Shown here: positions 19,744-30,516 of the stretch, piece by piece
Position numbering within the stretch: the first letter of the stretch is position 1
Layout: every line of letters starts with the position of its first letter
DNA from: Bacillota bacterium
Lineage (GTDB): Bacteria > Bacillota > Dethiobacteria > DTU022
Direction: 5' to 3'
Assembly: GCA_019428945.1 (NCBI GenBank)
Contig: JAHYJM010000006.1
Location: forward strand, 1-64,000
Length of the DNA: 64,000 nt
Notes under the pieces: generated by a model
Told to the model about the DNA's origin: nothing
What the model saw: only the letters and a program-made list of their open reading frames with translations
Database searches by the model: none
Made by a program: the position numbers and the translations under genes

Positions 19744-20901
19744 TTACCAGCGAAATACTGCAGCAACCGGGTTCGAATCAGGCATCTGGTTTAATTCAAC
19801 CACATGGACATTGCCATTGGTTAAAAAAGTTTTGGTAGCGGCAAGATCAATTAAATCCTCATTTCCGCTCTGAGATTCCTCACTTAAGCTCAGCCTTTCA
19901 GTTTCCTGATCATAATCTCCCCATTGCTGAATTCCCGGGACGACAAACAGCTCACTTACTCTGCCGTGATAAGCAGCCGGCAATATTTCCACAATATTAT
20001 TAGATGTTTTTCCTGTTCCCTTAAATTCATGATAGAGCGCTTTTGCTTCTTCCTCTTTTTCCCTGAAGAACGGTCTAACTATAGCCCAGGCCTTTTGTTG
20101 AAGCTCTTTTTCAGATTCATATTCAGGGTTCCCTTTAATAATCTCTTTATGCAAAAGCGAATACTTGCTTACTTCCCTATAGAGTGGGGCCAGGTAATCC
20201 ACACAGGCCAGAATAAGCGGTGCGCTTGTTTCAACAAGCATACTCTGAATCTCCCGGTCGATAAAACGAAAATAGTTAAGCAGCTTCTCTCTTTCGATAC
20301 TGTCAATTTCTCCACCATGGCCGTGATATACAGCGCCCCGATCACCTTCAATACCGGGAGTCCCGGTGTGAAATTGCAAGTGTTTTTCAATCAGTTCCTC
20401 GCCAATTTCAGCTTTATATTTTTCAATGATCTCTCTTAAATCTACCTCTTCAACATAAGACTGTGTACAGCGCAGCAGCCTGGCATTTTTCTGGCTGAGG
20501 GCAAGAATATAAAAAAGACCATCTGATGAAAGCAGCTTAAAGAGTGGCTTCATATGAAAAGATTTCCTTACCACAGCCATTTCTTCAAAGGGCAAAGGCA
20601 GCCTGTAAAACTGGGCAAATTCCAGCGAGATGAAGTAAGCTAATCCCTCGCTCTGATTTGCCCAGAAGTAACTGTCGCTGATTAGCTTTTTAGCCGGATT
20701 AGTGAGCTCTTTCAGTTCAGAAGTATTCATATTAATTTTTTCCAGGCGCTGCCCAGCCTCATTAAGCAAGCTTTTAAAACGGGTTGAATTTTCTTTTGCC
20801 CGTTCTCTGCCCTTCATCGTTGGCATGTAGATCGATATACTCGGTTTACCTTTACCCATCTCCAATAATAGTTCAATATCGCTCTTACTTAAATGTTCCA
20901 T
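19744..20901 (-). CDS. baeRF-family (bacterial eRF1-like) protein
   Basis: 385 aa; SISIYMPTMKG N-terminus, GLAYFIS, VDYLAPLYREVSKY, VAAVFRW C-terminus; family recall. Confidence 0.65.
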   Translation of the reverse strand: MEHLSKSDIELLLEMGKGKPSISIYMPTMKGRERAKENSTRFKSLLNEAGQRLEKINMNTSELKELTNPAKKLISDSYFWANQSEGLAYFISLEFAQFYRLPLPFEEMAVVRKSFHMKPLFKLLSSDGLFYILALSQKNARLLRCTQSYVEEVDLREIIEKYKAEIGEELIEKHLQFHTGTPGIEGDRGAVYHGHGGEIDSIEREKLLNYFRFIDREIQSMLVETSAPLILACVDYLAPLYREVSKYSLLHKEIIKGNPEYESEKELQQKAWAIVRPFFREKEEEAKALYHEFKGTGKTSNNIVEILPAAYHGRVSELFVVPGIQQWGDYDQETERLSLSEESQSGNEDLIDLAATKTFLTNGNVHVVELNQMPDSNPVAAVFRW

Positions 20902-21143
20902 ATTTTATTCCTCCCTTAGAAATAATAGAACATAGGCTTCAAGACTGCTTTTCAAACTGGATATTTCGGCATTGGAATTTAGATAGATAGTATTTGTAGG
21001 TTTTAAGAACTGCATCATCCTGGAATAACTATTACTATAACCTTTTTTATATTATATCTTATTGAGATGCGGCTTCAACCTTTTAAGACAAGAATATTCA
21101 AACGAATGTAAGCTGTGATAAGATGAAAGGGTTAAATTAGTTA

Positions 21144-22910
21144 TTGAGGGTAGACACGATGAAATCTTTCTGGCTTTTAAAGGACTTCTTTCGCAACAAT
21201 GTCTGGCGTTACGTGCTGGGTGTATTGTGGCTAATCATTGTTAATTCGGCACAACTGGTAATCCCCTATCTTTTAGGCTATATCACTGATCAGGTTGAAA
21301 CCGGACAGGTTGCATCTTCTGACTTGTGGAGATTCGCAGGTTATATTATGGCCATTGCAATATTGATCGTAGCCAGCCGCTATCTGTGGCGCATATATAT
21401 TATGGGTACTGCCCGTAAACTTGAATTTCACTTAAGGGATATGCTCTTTATTCACCTGCAAAAGTTATCGGCAAACTTCTACAACGAACACAAAACCGGC
21501 GACTTAATGGCACATGCCACCAATGATGTCAACGCTGTTCGGATGGCGCTGGGGCCGGGAATAATTATGCTGACCGATGCAATCTTTCTTACCATTGCCA
21601 CAGTGATTATTATGTCTCAGACGATCGACACAAGACTTACTGCCCTGGCCCTTCTGCCCCTGCCCTTCATGGCGATGCTGGTCATGTTTGCCGGCCGGAT
21701 TATTCATGTCCGTTTCAAGGCTGTTCAGGCGGCATTTTCAAACATGACCGACCGGGTCCAGGAAAACCTTTCCGGCATCCGGGTTATCAAAACTTTTGTC
21801 CAGGAAGATTCCGAAGCGAAACGGTTTGATGAAGTAGCCCGCAATCTTATCTTCAGAAATATGGATCTGGTCAGAGTATGGGGCCTTTTCATGCCGCTGG
21901 TTCAGTTTATCTCAGGTCTCAGCTACCTGATCGTTTTAGCTTACGGCGGCACCCTGGTCATTGAGGGCACAATTACTCTGGGCGCTTTCGTTGCTTTCAA
22001 TACATATCTGGCTATGCTGATCTGGCCGATGATGGCTCTGGGCTGGGTTATAAATGTTTTACAGCGGGGAGCCTCTTCCATGGAACGCCTGAAAGTTTTA
22101 CTTGAAACTGAACCTGAGATTGTAGACAGACCGGATGTAAAAGAGGTGAACCGGCTTAACGGCGATCTGGAAATACGCAACCTTCACTTCAGTTATCCCG
22201 ACGGCACTGAAGTGCTGAAAGATATAAATATCATACTTCACCGGGGCAATACACTGGCCATAATCGGGCGAACCGGCAGCGGCAAGAGCACCCTTGCCAA
22301 CCTGCTTCTGCGGCTTTACGACCCTCCTGACGGTCGGATATTTATAGACAATACCGATATAAACCAAATTCCCCTGGAGGTACTGCGCCGGGATATAGGC
22401 TATGTTCCTCAGGATCTCTTTTTGTTCTCTACCACGCTGCACGAAAATATTGCTTTTGCTGATGAGAGCTACAGCCGTGAGCAGGTGGAGGAAGCGGCCA
22501 GACTAGCCCAAATCTACGATAATATTATTGAGTTCCCTCAGAAATTTGACACCATCTCCGGTGAACGGGGCGTTACGCTCTCCGGTGGCCAGAAACAGCG
22601 AATGACCATCGCCAGGGCTTTAATCAAGAACCCGGCCCTGCTGATTTTAGACGACTGCCTCTCAGCTGTTGATACAGAAACAGAAGAAAAGATCTTGAAA
22701 GAGCTGCACCGCTTCATGTCCGGGCGATCGACTATTATTATTTCACACAGGGTTTCCACTGTGCAGGATGCTGATGAAATTGTGATTCTGGATCAAGGTC
22801 GGATTATCGAAAAAGGCACCCATGAAGAACTACTTAAAGCAGACGGCTTTTACAGGCAGCTTCACCACAAGCAGCAGCTGGAAAGATTAATTGCGGAGGA
22901 CCGCGGATGA
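21144..22910 (+). CDS. ABC transporter transmembrane/ATP-binding protein (BmrC/YheI-like half)
   Basis: GRTGSGKSTL Walker A, LSGGQKQRMTIARAL signature, LLILDDCLSAVD. Confidence 0.9.
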   Translation: MRVDTMKSFWLLKDFFRNNVWRYVLGVLWLIIVNSAQLVIPYLLGYITDQVETGQVASSDLWRFAGYIMAIAILIVASRYLWRIYIMGTARKLEFHLRDMLFIHLQKLSANFYNEHKTGDLMAHATNDVNAVRMALGPGIIMLTDAIFLTIATVIIMSQTIDTRLTALALLPLPFMAMLVMFAGRIIHVRFKAVQAAFSNMTDRVQENLSGIRVIKTFVQEDSEAKRFDEVARNLIFRNMDLVRVWGLFMPLVQFISGLSYLIVLAYGGTLVIEGTITLGAFVAFNTYLAMLIWPMMALGWVINVLQRGASSMERLKVLLETEPEIVDRPDVKEVNRLNGDLEIRNLHFSYPDGTEVLKDINIILHRGNTLAIIGRTGSGKSTLANLLLRLYDPPDGRIFIDNTDINQIPLEVLRRDIGYVPQDLFLFSTTLHENIAFADESYSREQVEEAARLAQIYDNIIEFPQKFDTISGERGVTLSGGQKQRMTIARALIKNPALLILDDCLSAVDTETEEKILKELHRFMSGRSTIIISHRVSTVQDADEIVILDQGRIIEKGTHEELLKADGFYRQLHHKQQLERLIAEDRG

Positions 22911-24970
22911 GCGAACCCTATAACTACCACGAAGAAGAAGCTCTGGGCATAAGCTATGATGGACGGCTGATGAAGCGACTGCTTTCCTACGCCAGGCCAT
23001 ACTGGCTGATTATTTTTGCCTGCATTATACTGTTGTTCATTGTGACTGCGGCAGAGTTGGCCAGACCGTATTTAGTCAAGATTGCCATTGATGACTATAT
23101 CACTCCCGGGCCGCTGGTAGTGTGGGAGGCCGGCAATGAACCGCAGGAAGGTATTGAATACAGGGGACGGATTTACATTCCCCAACATCGTTTAACAAAA
23201 GAATACCCCGACCGACCTATGGCTCAGATGCTAACTTATGAAGGCCGTTATTATCTTGTCGATGACTACTTGGGAGGCACTGAATATTCTGTGCGCAGAG
23301 ACGGGGTGGATCTGATCCTCGATACCGAGGCAGGCTTCTTAACAGTCAGCCCGCTTGAAGACGTGGAATACCGGGCCTTCCGCCAACCCGATCAAACCGC
23401 GCTGGTGCGGTTGGCCCTGCTCTACCTGGGTGTAATTGCACTCAGTTTCAGTCTCAATTATTTACAAATATACCTGCTGCACCGCGCAGGACAGCAGATC
23501 ATCTTCAATATCAGGCACCAGGTATTTTCCCACCTGCAGCGCCTCTCACTGCGCTTCTTCGACACCAACCCGGTGGGCCGGCTGGTAACCAGGGTTACGA
23601 ATGATACCGAAACCCTGGACCAGATGTTTACCGGCGTGGTAGTCTACCTGTTCAAGGATTTATTTATGCTGCTGGGCATTGTTATTGTCATGCTGCAGCT
23701 AAACGTTCGCCTGGCCCTGGTCAGCTTCTCTCTTATACCGGTAGTAATCATTGCCACTATAGTATTCCGCTTAAAAGCCCGGGAAGCTTACCGCGAAGTG
23801 CGGGTGCGGCTCGCCCGGATTAACTCCGCCCTGGCAGAAAACATCACCGGTGTGCGTACCGTTCAGATTTTCCACCGCATGGGAAAAAAACACCAGGAGT
23901 TTAATGATATCAACCACGCCCACTATCGGGCCAGCTTCAGGGAATTAAAAATCTTTGCCGTGTTTCGCCCATTTATTGACCTGATTTACTTTCTGGCCCT
24001 GGCCCTGCTGATCTGGTATGGGGGGGGTAGCGTGGTCCAGGGTCTGATTCCCTTTGGAGTGCTCTACGCTTTTATCCAGTATTTAGAAATGTTTTTCCGC
24101 CCCATTAATGATATGGCTGAGAAATATAACATCATGCAGTCGGCGATGGCTTCATCGGAAAGAATTTTTCAACTTTTGGATACAACGGTAGATACCCAAT
24201 CACCACAACAACCTGTACCGGTAAAGGTCAAGGGTAGAATTGAATTTTGCAATGTTTGGTTCGCCTACAACCCAGGTGAGTGGGTACTCAGGGATGTCAG
24301 CTTCACCATTGAAAAAGGGCAGACCGTGGCTTTTGTAGGAGCAACCGGTGCCGGAAAAACATCAATTATAAATCTGATCAGCCGTCTTTACGACATTCAA
24401 AAAGGACAAATTCTGATTGATGGTGTGGATATAAAAGAGATCGATCTTGATCAGCTGCGCAAAAATGTAGCTGTCGTCCTCCAGGACGTTTTTATGTTCA
24501 GCGGCACGATTGCCGACAATATTCGCCTGAACAGTGATATTGACGATCAACAGATCCGGCATATTGCCGAGGCGGTTGATGCTCACCGCTTTATCAGCAG
24601 ACTGCCCCGGGATTATGAAAGTGAAGTTAAGGAGCGGGGCGCAACCATGTCCGCCGGTCAGAGGCAACTGCTTGCCTTTGCCCGGGCCCTGGCCTTTAAA
24701 CCTAAAATTTTGATCTTAGACGAAGCAACCGCCAATATCGATACAGAAACTGAGCAGGTTATTCAGAAGGCTATGAAGACAATTTCCCGGGGACGAACCA
24801 CTCTGGTTGTTGCTCACCGCCTTTCCACCATTCAGTCCGCCGATAAAATTATTGTGATGCACAAGGGAAAATTACGGGAGGAGGGCAACCACCAGCAACT
24901 ACTGGCCAGGGGCGGATACTACTACAATTTATATCAGCTCCAGTACAAGGAGCAGGAGGCAAGCCAGTAG
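22907..24970 (+). CDS. ABC transporter transmembrane/ATP-binding protein (BmrD/YheH-like half)
   Basis: GATGAGKTSI, MSAGQRQLLAFARAL, ILDEATANID; overlaps the previous gene by 4 bp; ~100 aa extracellular insertion after TM1. Confidence 0.9.
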   Translation: MSEPYNYHEEEALGISYDGRLMKRLLSYARPYWLIIFACIILLFIVTAAELARPYLVKIAIDDYITPGPLVVWEAGNEPQEGIEYRGRIYIPQHRLTKEYPDRPMAQMLTYEGRYYLVDDYLGGTEYSVRRDGVDLILDTEAGFLTVSPLEDVEYRAFRQPDQTALVRLALLYLGVIALSFSLNYLQIYLLHRAGQQIIFNIRHQVFSHLQRLSLRFFDTNPVGRLVTRVTNDTETLDQMFTGVVVYLFKDLFMLLGIVIVMLQLNVRLALVSFSLIPVVIIATIVFRLKAREAYREVRVRLARINSALAENITGVRTVQIFHRMGKKHQEFNDINHAHYRASFRELKIFAVFRPFIDLIYFLALALLIWYGGGSVVQGLIPFGVLYAFIQYLEMFFRPINDMAEKYNIMQSAMASSERIFQLLDTTVDTQSPQQPVPVKVKGRIEFCNVWFAYNPGEWVLRDVSFTIEKGQTVAFVGATGAGKTSIINLISRLYDIQKGQILIDGVDIKEIDLDQLRKNVAVVLQDVFMFSGTIADNIRLNSDIDDQQIRHIAEAVDAHRFISRLPRDYESEVKERGATMSAGQRQLLAFARALAFKPKILILDEATANIDTETEQVIQKAMKTISRGRTTLVVAHRLSTIQSADKIIVMHKGKLREEGNHQQLLARGGYYYNLYQLQYKEQEASQ

Positions 24971-25097
24971 TACGAAGCAGCGAGACTGGATGCCTGCTTG
25001 CATATCTTTGTTTAACAGCTATCGATTTTACCTCTGCCATCTGTTAAGCTGACCTACATGTTAAAATGGTCAGTTCCACTTACTTGGCCTTAAGCTG

Positions 25098-26063
25098 CTA
25101 ATCTTGATCACCTTGAAGTTCCACGAAACTGCCATGCACCCAACCTTCAATTCCTTCAGGAGTAACCACCTCCAACCAGGCACCTTCTGAGCCGGTTACT
25201 TCCAGGACGGTTCCCGAACGAAGGACATCTACGATCAGGTAGGTAATTTCCGGCCCTCTTCTTAAGTTCAGGTTGTCGGGGCCGGTGCTTACCACAACTT
25301 GATCCCCGGGTTTTGGAACTGCTGGTTGATCAACCAGTACCGCATGATCTTCAATAATGGCTGCTGCCCGGTTTAGGTTTTCGGGATAAGCCAGCTTCTC
25401 AATAAGAACACCGCTTTCTCTGTTCTCAACAGCTACTGTTACCTCCGGGGTTAAATCTGCGGCATTAAGATACTGGAAGTATAAGGCCAGCATAAACAGT
25501 TCCGAGGCGGTAACCAGGGCTTTGTTACTTCGCTCCGGGTTCACAACCAGGTAAAAATCTTTATAGGCGCTGTCAGAGCTGATACTGACAACCTCGGGAT
25601 GCTCTCCCTGATCATTTATAGCAGCAATTTTATCTGTTAGGTTATTTTCCGTTTCCACAAGCAGACTGTTTTTAACTTCAGTAGTCATAGTAAAGACTAA
25701 GAAGTCTCCCTCAATGGGTGTAACTTCAATAACACCATGCTCCCCGACAGCCCTTGCGGATACTTCTTCAAGATCCTGTCCGGCGAAAAGTGCTTCCGGC
25801 AAAATAATCTGTATAGTTTTCACCTCGGAAGAAAATAAGCCATCCAACCAGCCGGGCAGCCTAATCAAATTGCGGCTGCTAAGAAACCCGACTGCACCTG
25901 CTCCCACAATCAATATTATCGCAAGAACAAGAGGAAAGATCCATTTGTTTCCCTTAACTTCCAGCTCGTCTTTCTTAAGTCTTCTTGGTTGATAGAGATT
26001 TTCGTTATCAACTTTCTCTTCAAATTTTTCACGGTACTTTTCAATATCATCCATATATATCAC
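25098..26063 (-). CDS. GerMN/SH3 domain membrane protein
   Basis: N-terminal TM, GerMN-like middle, C-terminal SH3b (DNLNLRRGPEITYLIVDVLRSGTVLEV). Confidence 0.65.
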   Translation of the reverse strand: MIYMDDIEKYREKFEEKVDNENLYQPRRLKKDELEVKGNKWIFPLVLAIILIVGAGAVGFLSSRNLIRLPGWLDGLFSSEVKTIQIILPEALFAGQDLEEVSARAVGEHGVIEVTPIEGDFLVFTMTTEVKNSLLVETENNLTDKIAAINDQGEHPEVVSISSDSAYKDFYLVVNPERSNKALVTASELFMLALYFQYLNAADLTPEVTVAVENRESGVLIEKLAYPENLNRAAAIIEDHAVLVDQPAVPKPGDQVVVSTGPDNLNLRRGPEITYLIVDVLRSGTVLEVTGSEGAWLEVVTPEGIEGWVHGSFVELQGDQD

Positions 26064-26324
26064 CTGACCTTCGATATTGTATCGAAATGTACATGATAGA
26101 ACAATTATTTTCAGTCACATTAATTTATTCGTGATGATTTTATAAAGCCCTTGATCTTTTCTGTTATTTTATTAAGAACAGGCCAGAAAACAATGCCGGG
26201 GATAGAAGCGGTCGGAAACACAGGATGACGAACTGCTTGCGCGAATATACTTTAGAATATAAAATCATGTCATGCAAATCTAATCACGAAAGAATAGCAC
26301 TCACATCTGGAGAGAAGGCATAAT

Positions 26325-27875
26325 ATGATTTATATAACCATAACTGTTTACCTTTTTTTTGCAGTTTTGTTGACGGTTTATATCGCAACTTACACTTATA
26401 CCAAAGGAAAATCTACTTTAACAAAAATATTTACAGCCATGAGTTTTTGTTTAAGTGTTTATCTATTTGGATATCTCATGGAACTTAATAGTACCAGCCT
26501 TGAACAGATGCACTTTTGGAATCAGATTCAATATTTAACCCTACCCTTTTTCCCCTCTTTCTGGCTTGCCGTATCCCTTCTTTATACTAATAATAGCCGG
26601 GCTGTTATGCGCCCTGTGATCATTGGAGCGATTTTTTTTATACCTATTATCACATTTTTTGTTAGATTAACCAACGATTATCATCACCTGTACTATAGCT
26701 CAATGACATTAAATAACGCTTACGGCCTCTCTATAATGCAATTGGAAAAAGGAATTTGGTATTTATTGCATAGTGCCTATTTGGCGCTGATTTATTTCTT
26801 TACTGCCATAGTTTATCTCAAATATTCCAGAAAAGCCGCTAATCCAACCATAAGCCAATATAAATCAATCATTATTGGTATTACACTACCATTTGTTGGC
26901 CTCATTCTGATTGTAGTAGATGCCGGCAGGATAGGAATTGATTATGCTGCATTGCTAATGCCCATTGCCCTTCTTTTCCTCGCACTGGCTGTCTTTAAAT
27001 TTGATTTTTTAAAACTAAAAACCCTGGCCAGGGAAACTGTTTTTGAAAATAGCGCTGATGCCATGATTCTCCTTAATACAGATAACATATTGATAGATTA
27101 TAATCCCGCTGCCGCTGAGATCTTTTGGGAGCTTAAGGTGAATGTGAAAGGTGAATCAATTAACAATATCCTTAAAAACCACCCTGATTTTTTGCAAGCA
27201 TATAAAACCGGTAAGATAAAAGATCTGCAACTCGACACAGGAAAATACTATGAAATGAAAGTCATAAAAGCTGGGAACGATTCATTAAATACATTTGGAT
27301 ATTTGATTTCGCTAACAGATATAACTGCCAGAAATATCGCCCGGGAAAAACTAATTCAGCTTGCCACAACAGACGAGCTAACAGGGCTAAGTAATCGCAG
27401 ACATTTTATAAATCTTGCTACACAAGAATTTGACCGGGCGAAAAGATATGGAGAAACATTTTCCATCCTTATGATTGATATTGACTATTTTAAATCTATT
27501 AATGATACTATTGGGCATTCAGGAGGAGACGCAATATTAAGGGAGTTTGGCCTTATAATGAATTCATTCTTCCGAAGCACAGATTTTGCAGGTCGTTTAG
27601 GGGGTGAAGAGTTTGCAATCATATTGCCCAAACTAAACATTGATAGCGCTCATCGTGTGGCAGAGAAATTCCGAAAAGAAATTGCCAAAGCAATATTAGT
27701 ATATGAAAATAACGAATTAAGTTTTACTGTCAGTCTGGGTATAGCAGCTTATAGTGACGGGCTTGAAAACTTTGAACAGCTCGTCAAGTTAGCCGATCAA
27801 AGCCTCTATGAAGCGAAGCGTCGTGGGAGAAACTGTACTGTAGCTTCTGACCCTAAACAACCCTTTAATCTCTGA
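26325..27875 (+). CDS. Membrane diguanylate cyclase (7TM N-terminus, PAS, GGDEF)
   Basis: TM-rich N-terminus, TTDELTGLSNRRHF, GRLGGEEFAIILP (GGEEF). Confidence 0.9.
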   Translation: MIYITITVYLFFAVLLTVYIATYTYTKGKSTLTKIFTAMSFCLSVYLFGYLMELNSTSLEQMHFWNQIQYLTLPFFPSFWLAVSLLYTNNSRAVMRPVIIGAIFFIPIITFFVRLTNDYHHLYYSSMTLNNAYGLSIMQLEKGIWYLLHSAYLALIYFFTAIVYLKYSRKAANPTISQYKSIIIGITLPFVGLILIVVDAGRIGIDYAALLMPIALLFLALAVFKFDFLKLKTLARETVFENSADAMILLNTDNILIDYNPAAAEIFWELKVNVKGESINNILKNHPDFLQAYKTGKIKDLQLDTGKYYEMKVIKAGNDSLNTFGYLISLTDITARNIAREKLIQLATTDELTGLSNRRHFINLATQEFDRAKRYGETFSILMIDIDYFKSINDTIGHSGGDAILREFGLIMNSFFRSTDFAGRLGGEEFAIILPKLNIDSAHRVAEKFRKEIAKAILVYENNELSFTVSLGIAAYSDGLENFEQLVKLADQSLYEAKRRGRNCTVASDPKQPFNL

Positions 27876-28008
27876 TGTATCTATACCTAATCTTTCAGGG
27901 AGTGCAGCTAAATCCCAACATGATTCAACTCAAGGAGTAAAGCATGGAAGGACGCTAATTTTCTGTTATTGCTGTTGTCAACATGTGTTGCTATTGGTTT
28001 ATTTTGGT

Positions 28009-30015
28009 TCATTTCAGCTCGCTTTTGTTCAATACATAGGTAAAAACTTGAATCAATTGCGGATCAAATTGACTTCCTGAACACCTTTTCAATTCTTTGA
28101 GTGCCTTGCTTTCTGATTTAGCCTTGCTATAAGACCTGTTGTTGGTCATAGCATCAAAAGCATCAACGATACTTAGAATACGGCATTCTACCGGGATATC
28201 TTCTCCCTTCAGCCCCAGTGGGTAACCCTGGCCATCCCAGTTTTCATGGTGTTTTAGTATCAGCTCTGCCACAGGAGAAAGATCTGGTGACGCAGAAGCG
28301 ATACGGTACCCTTTTTCGGGATGCATCCGCATAATTTCCCATTCTTCAAACGTCAGCTCTCCCGGTTTAAATAATATGTAATCGGGTATCCCAACCTTAC
28401 CTAAATCATGAACCTGGGCTAGCAAAGCCAAATCAGAAAGCTGAGAAGAGGATAATCCCACTTCTACTCCCATTCTGTAACATAATTCCTGGACCCGGTC
28501 GGCATGTCCCTCGGAGATAAAATCCCTTTCGGATAAAGTCGCCATGAGCGCCTGAACAGTTTGATTACGCCTACTGCTACGGTGGTATAATTTATCCCTG
28601 TACATGAAATCGTCTGCCTTTTTAACCAAGTCATAAAGATTTCCTTGTTCGGGACTATCTGCAGTTGCTACACCAAGCGATAGGCTCAGTGGCAGGTCAG
28701 TAACATTGCTGTTGAAATCACTTAGCTTTATTCTTATCCTGCTGCATATTGCCTCTCCGGCATATGTATCTGTTTTCGGCATGATTACTGCAAACTCATC
28801 ACCGCCGATCCGGGCTAATACATCGCCATCTCGCAAAGAATCTTTTAATATTTTGGCGCATTTGATAAGCATCTGATCACCCCTGGCATGGCCAAGAGTA
28901 TCATTAATAATTTTCAGACCATCTAGATCAGCGGATATCACTGTAACCGGATAATCCCTGCTTCTGCATATTCGATCAAGCTCTTCTTCAAAGAAGTTCC
29001 TGTTATAAAGGCCGGTTAGCTGGTCGTGAAGGCTCATAAATTTTAGTTTGTGTTCATAAAGCTTGCGTTCGGTTATATCCTGAATCATGCCCACTGAGCG
29101 AACTATTATTCCATTTTTATTTTTAATGTGTTCACACTTTTCCAGAACATAATGAATTTCACCTGTTTCCTGACGAATCAATCGGTGTTCAAACTCGTAG
29201 CGCTCTCTTTCTTCTTTTAGTGACTCTTTAAAAGCCTGGTCTACAGCAGCTCTGTCTTCTGGGTGGACAGCTTCAAGGAACGAGTTATAATCTGGCTGAA
29301 AATGCTGCTCCGAAAGGCCAAAAATCTTATATGCCTCTGGAGACCAAGTTAGATCCCCGGTGGAATGGTCCAAATCCCAACTGCCCACCTTGGCAATTTC
29401 CTGGGTTTTTTTCAGCCTTTTCTCATTTTCCTGTAATTTAAGTTCAGTGTTCATCCTTTCTTCCTGAACATTGATAATGTAAACAATAGCAAGGGTTGTC
29501 AGCGGATAAATAACAAGTATAGGGAATGCTAACTGTGTTAATATTGTTTGCAAACTTAAACCTGGTATATAAATAAATGAGTAAAGCATGATCAGTTGAA
29601 CTGCCAGGCTGAAAGCTATAATGCTTAATGGGGTCAAAGAAACTTTATTCCACCGGTTCAGGTAGTAAAAAAGAACACCTAAGGCAGATGATTGGAAAAC
29701 ATTGAAAACGCCAACAACCATTCCGCCTCCGCCAAGGTAAATCCTGTAACCGGCGCTGATCACTGCAGCTGTTAGAGCGGTAAATGGCCCACCTAACAAA
29801 CCTGCAATACTGTGTATAATTGAACGACCATCAAATATTACACCAGGTTCTAAAATAAAAGGCATTCTCATGCCCAATATTGCGACGATACTGAAAAGAA
29901 TGCCGGAATAGATTGCATAAATAATGCTGCCTTTTGCCCAGCGATGAATGATCATTGTGTAAATAACAATTGCCGTTACAAGCAGTGTCACATTCTGAAT
30001 GAAAACAGTAAACAT
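28009..30015 (-). CDS. LytS-type 5TM + PAS + GGDEF + HD-GYP signalling protein
   Basis: GGPFTALTAAVISAGYRIYLGG, ARIGGDEFAVIMP, HDLGKVGIPDYILFKPG, HHENWDGQGYP. Start at 30015 (MFTVFIQN) preferred over 30135. Confidence 0.88.
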   Translation of the reverse strand: MFTVFIQNVTLLVTAIVIYTMIIHRWAKGSIIYAIYSGILFSIVAILGMRMPFILEPGVIFDGRSIIHSIAGLLGGPFTALTAAVISAGYRIYLGGGGMVVGVFNVFQSSALGVLFYYLNRWNKVSLTPLSIIAFSLAVQLIMLYSFIYIPGLSLQTILTQLAFPILVIYPLTTLAIVYIINVQEERMNTELKLQENEKRLKKTQEIAKVGSWDLDHSTGDLTWSPEAYKIFGLSEQHFQPDYNSFLEAVHPEDRAAVDQAFKESLKEERERYEFEHRLIRQETGEIHYVLEKCEHIKNKNGIIVRSVGMIQDITERKLYEHKLKFMSLHDQLTGLYNRNFFEEELDRICRSRDYPVTVISADLDGLKIINDTLGHARGDQMLIKCAKILKDSLRDGDVLARIGGDEFAVIMPKTDTYAGEAICSRIRIKLSDFNSNVTDLPLSLSLGVATADSPEQGNLYDLVKKADDFMYRDKLYHRSSRRNQTVQALMATLSERDFISEGHADRVQELCYRMGVEVGLSSSQLSDLALLAQVHDLGKVGIPDYILFKPGELTFEEWEIMRMHPEKGYRIASASPDLSPVAELILKHHENWDGQGYPLGLKGEDIPVECRILSIVDAFDAMTNNRSYSKAKSESKALKELKRCSGSQFDPQLIQVFTYVLNKSELK

Positions 30016-30327
30016 AAATCCATTGCTCCTCACTAGCAACACCAGCCTAAAGGGTGTAAAGATATCATCTAAATAGCAAGCAACCAAATTAATCTTGATT
30101 TTGCTTATAATAACATTTAAACCATGCCACATCAAATATTTATCAGAATTTTAATACTACAACTCGGAATAACTCAGGATGCCGTTACACCATCTGGCAG
30201 ATACAACACAAAAGAACCGTCCCTCTGTGTTATAAAAGCCATTGCTGTATGTGATCATTGAGAGATTTTATGTTATTCTGAAGTTAGCTATCCTGTTGAA
30301 GGCAGATCAATATACGGGGGGGATAAT

Positions 30328-30516
30328 ATGGCAGACGAGATTTACCGCAGGTTACAGCAGCAGCTTGACAGTTATTCGGTCGGCTTTCCGGCAACCGAAT
30401 CGGGCGTGGAAATTAAAATTTTAGAATACCTTTTCAGCAAAGAAGATGCCGAACTTTTTAGAGAGACCGGTTGGAGTAACCTTCTGTGTTATTCTTTTAT
30501 GTCAAAAAGACAGTAA
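30328..30516 (+). pseudogene. Truncated N-terminal fragment of a 4Fe-4S-binding-protein-type gene
   Basis: MADEIYRRLQQQLDSYSVGFPATESGVEIKILEYLFSKEDAELF resembles the N-terminus of a longer ferredoxin-type family, then diverges and stops at 62 aa. Confidence 0.5.

Noticed and set aside
22907-24970. Extracellular insertion in the second ABC half-transporter as a novel domain
   Set aside because: BmrD/YheH-type exporters are known to carry a similar extracellular domain, so it is not new.
30328-30516. Functional small protein gene
   Set aside because: The N-terminus matches a longer family, then diverges and overlaps a convergent gene; better explained as a truncated remnant.
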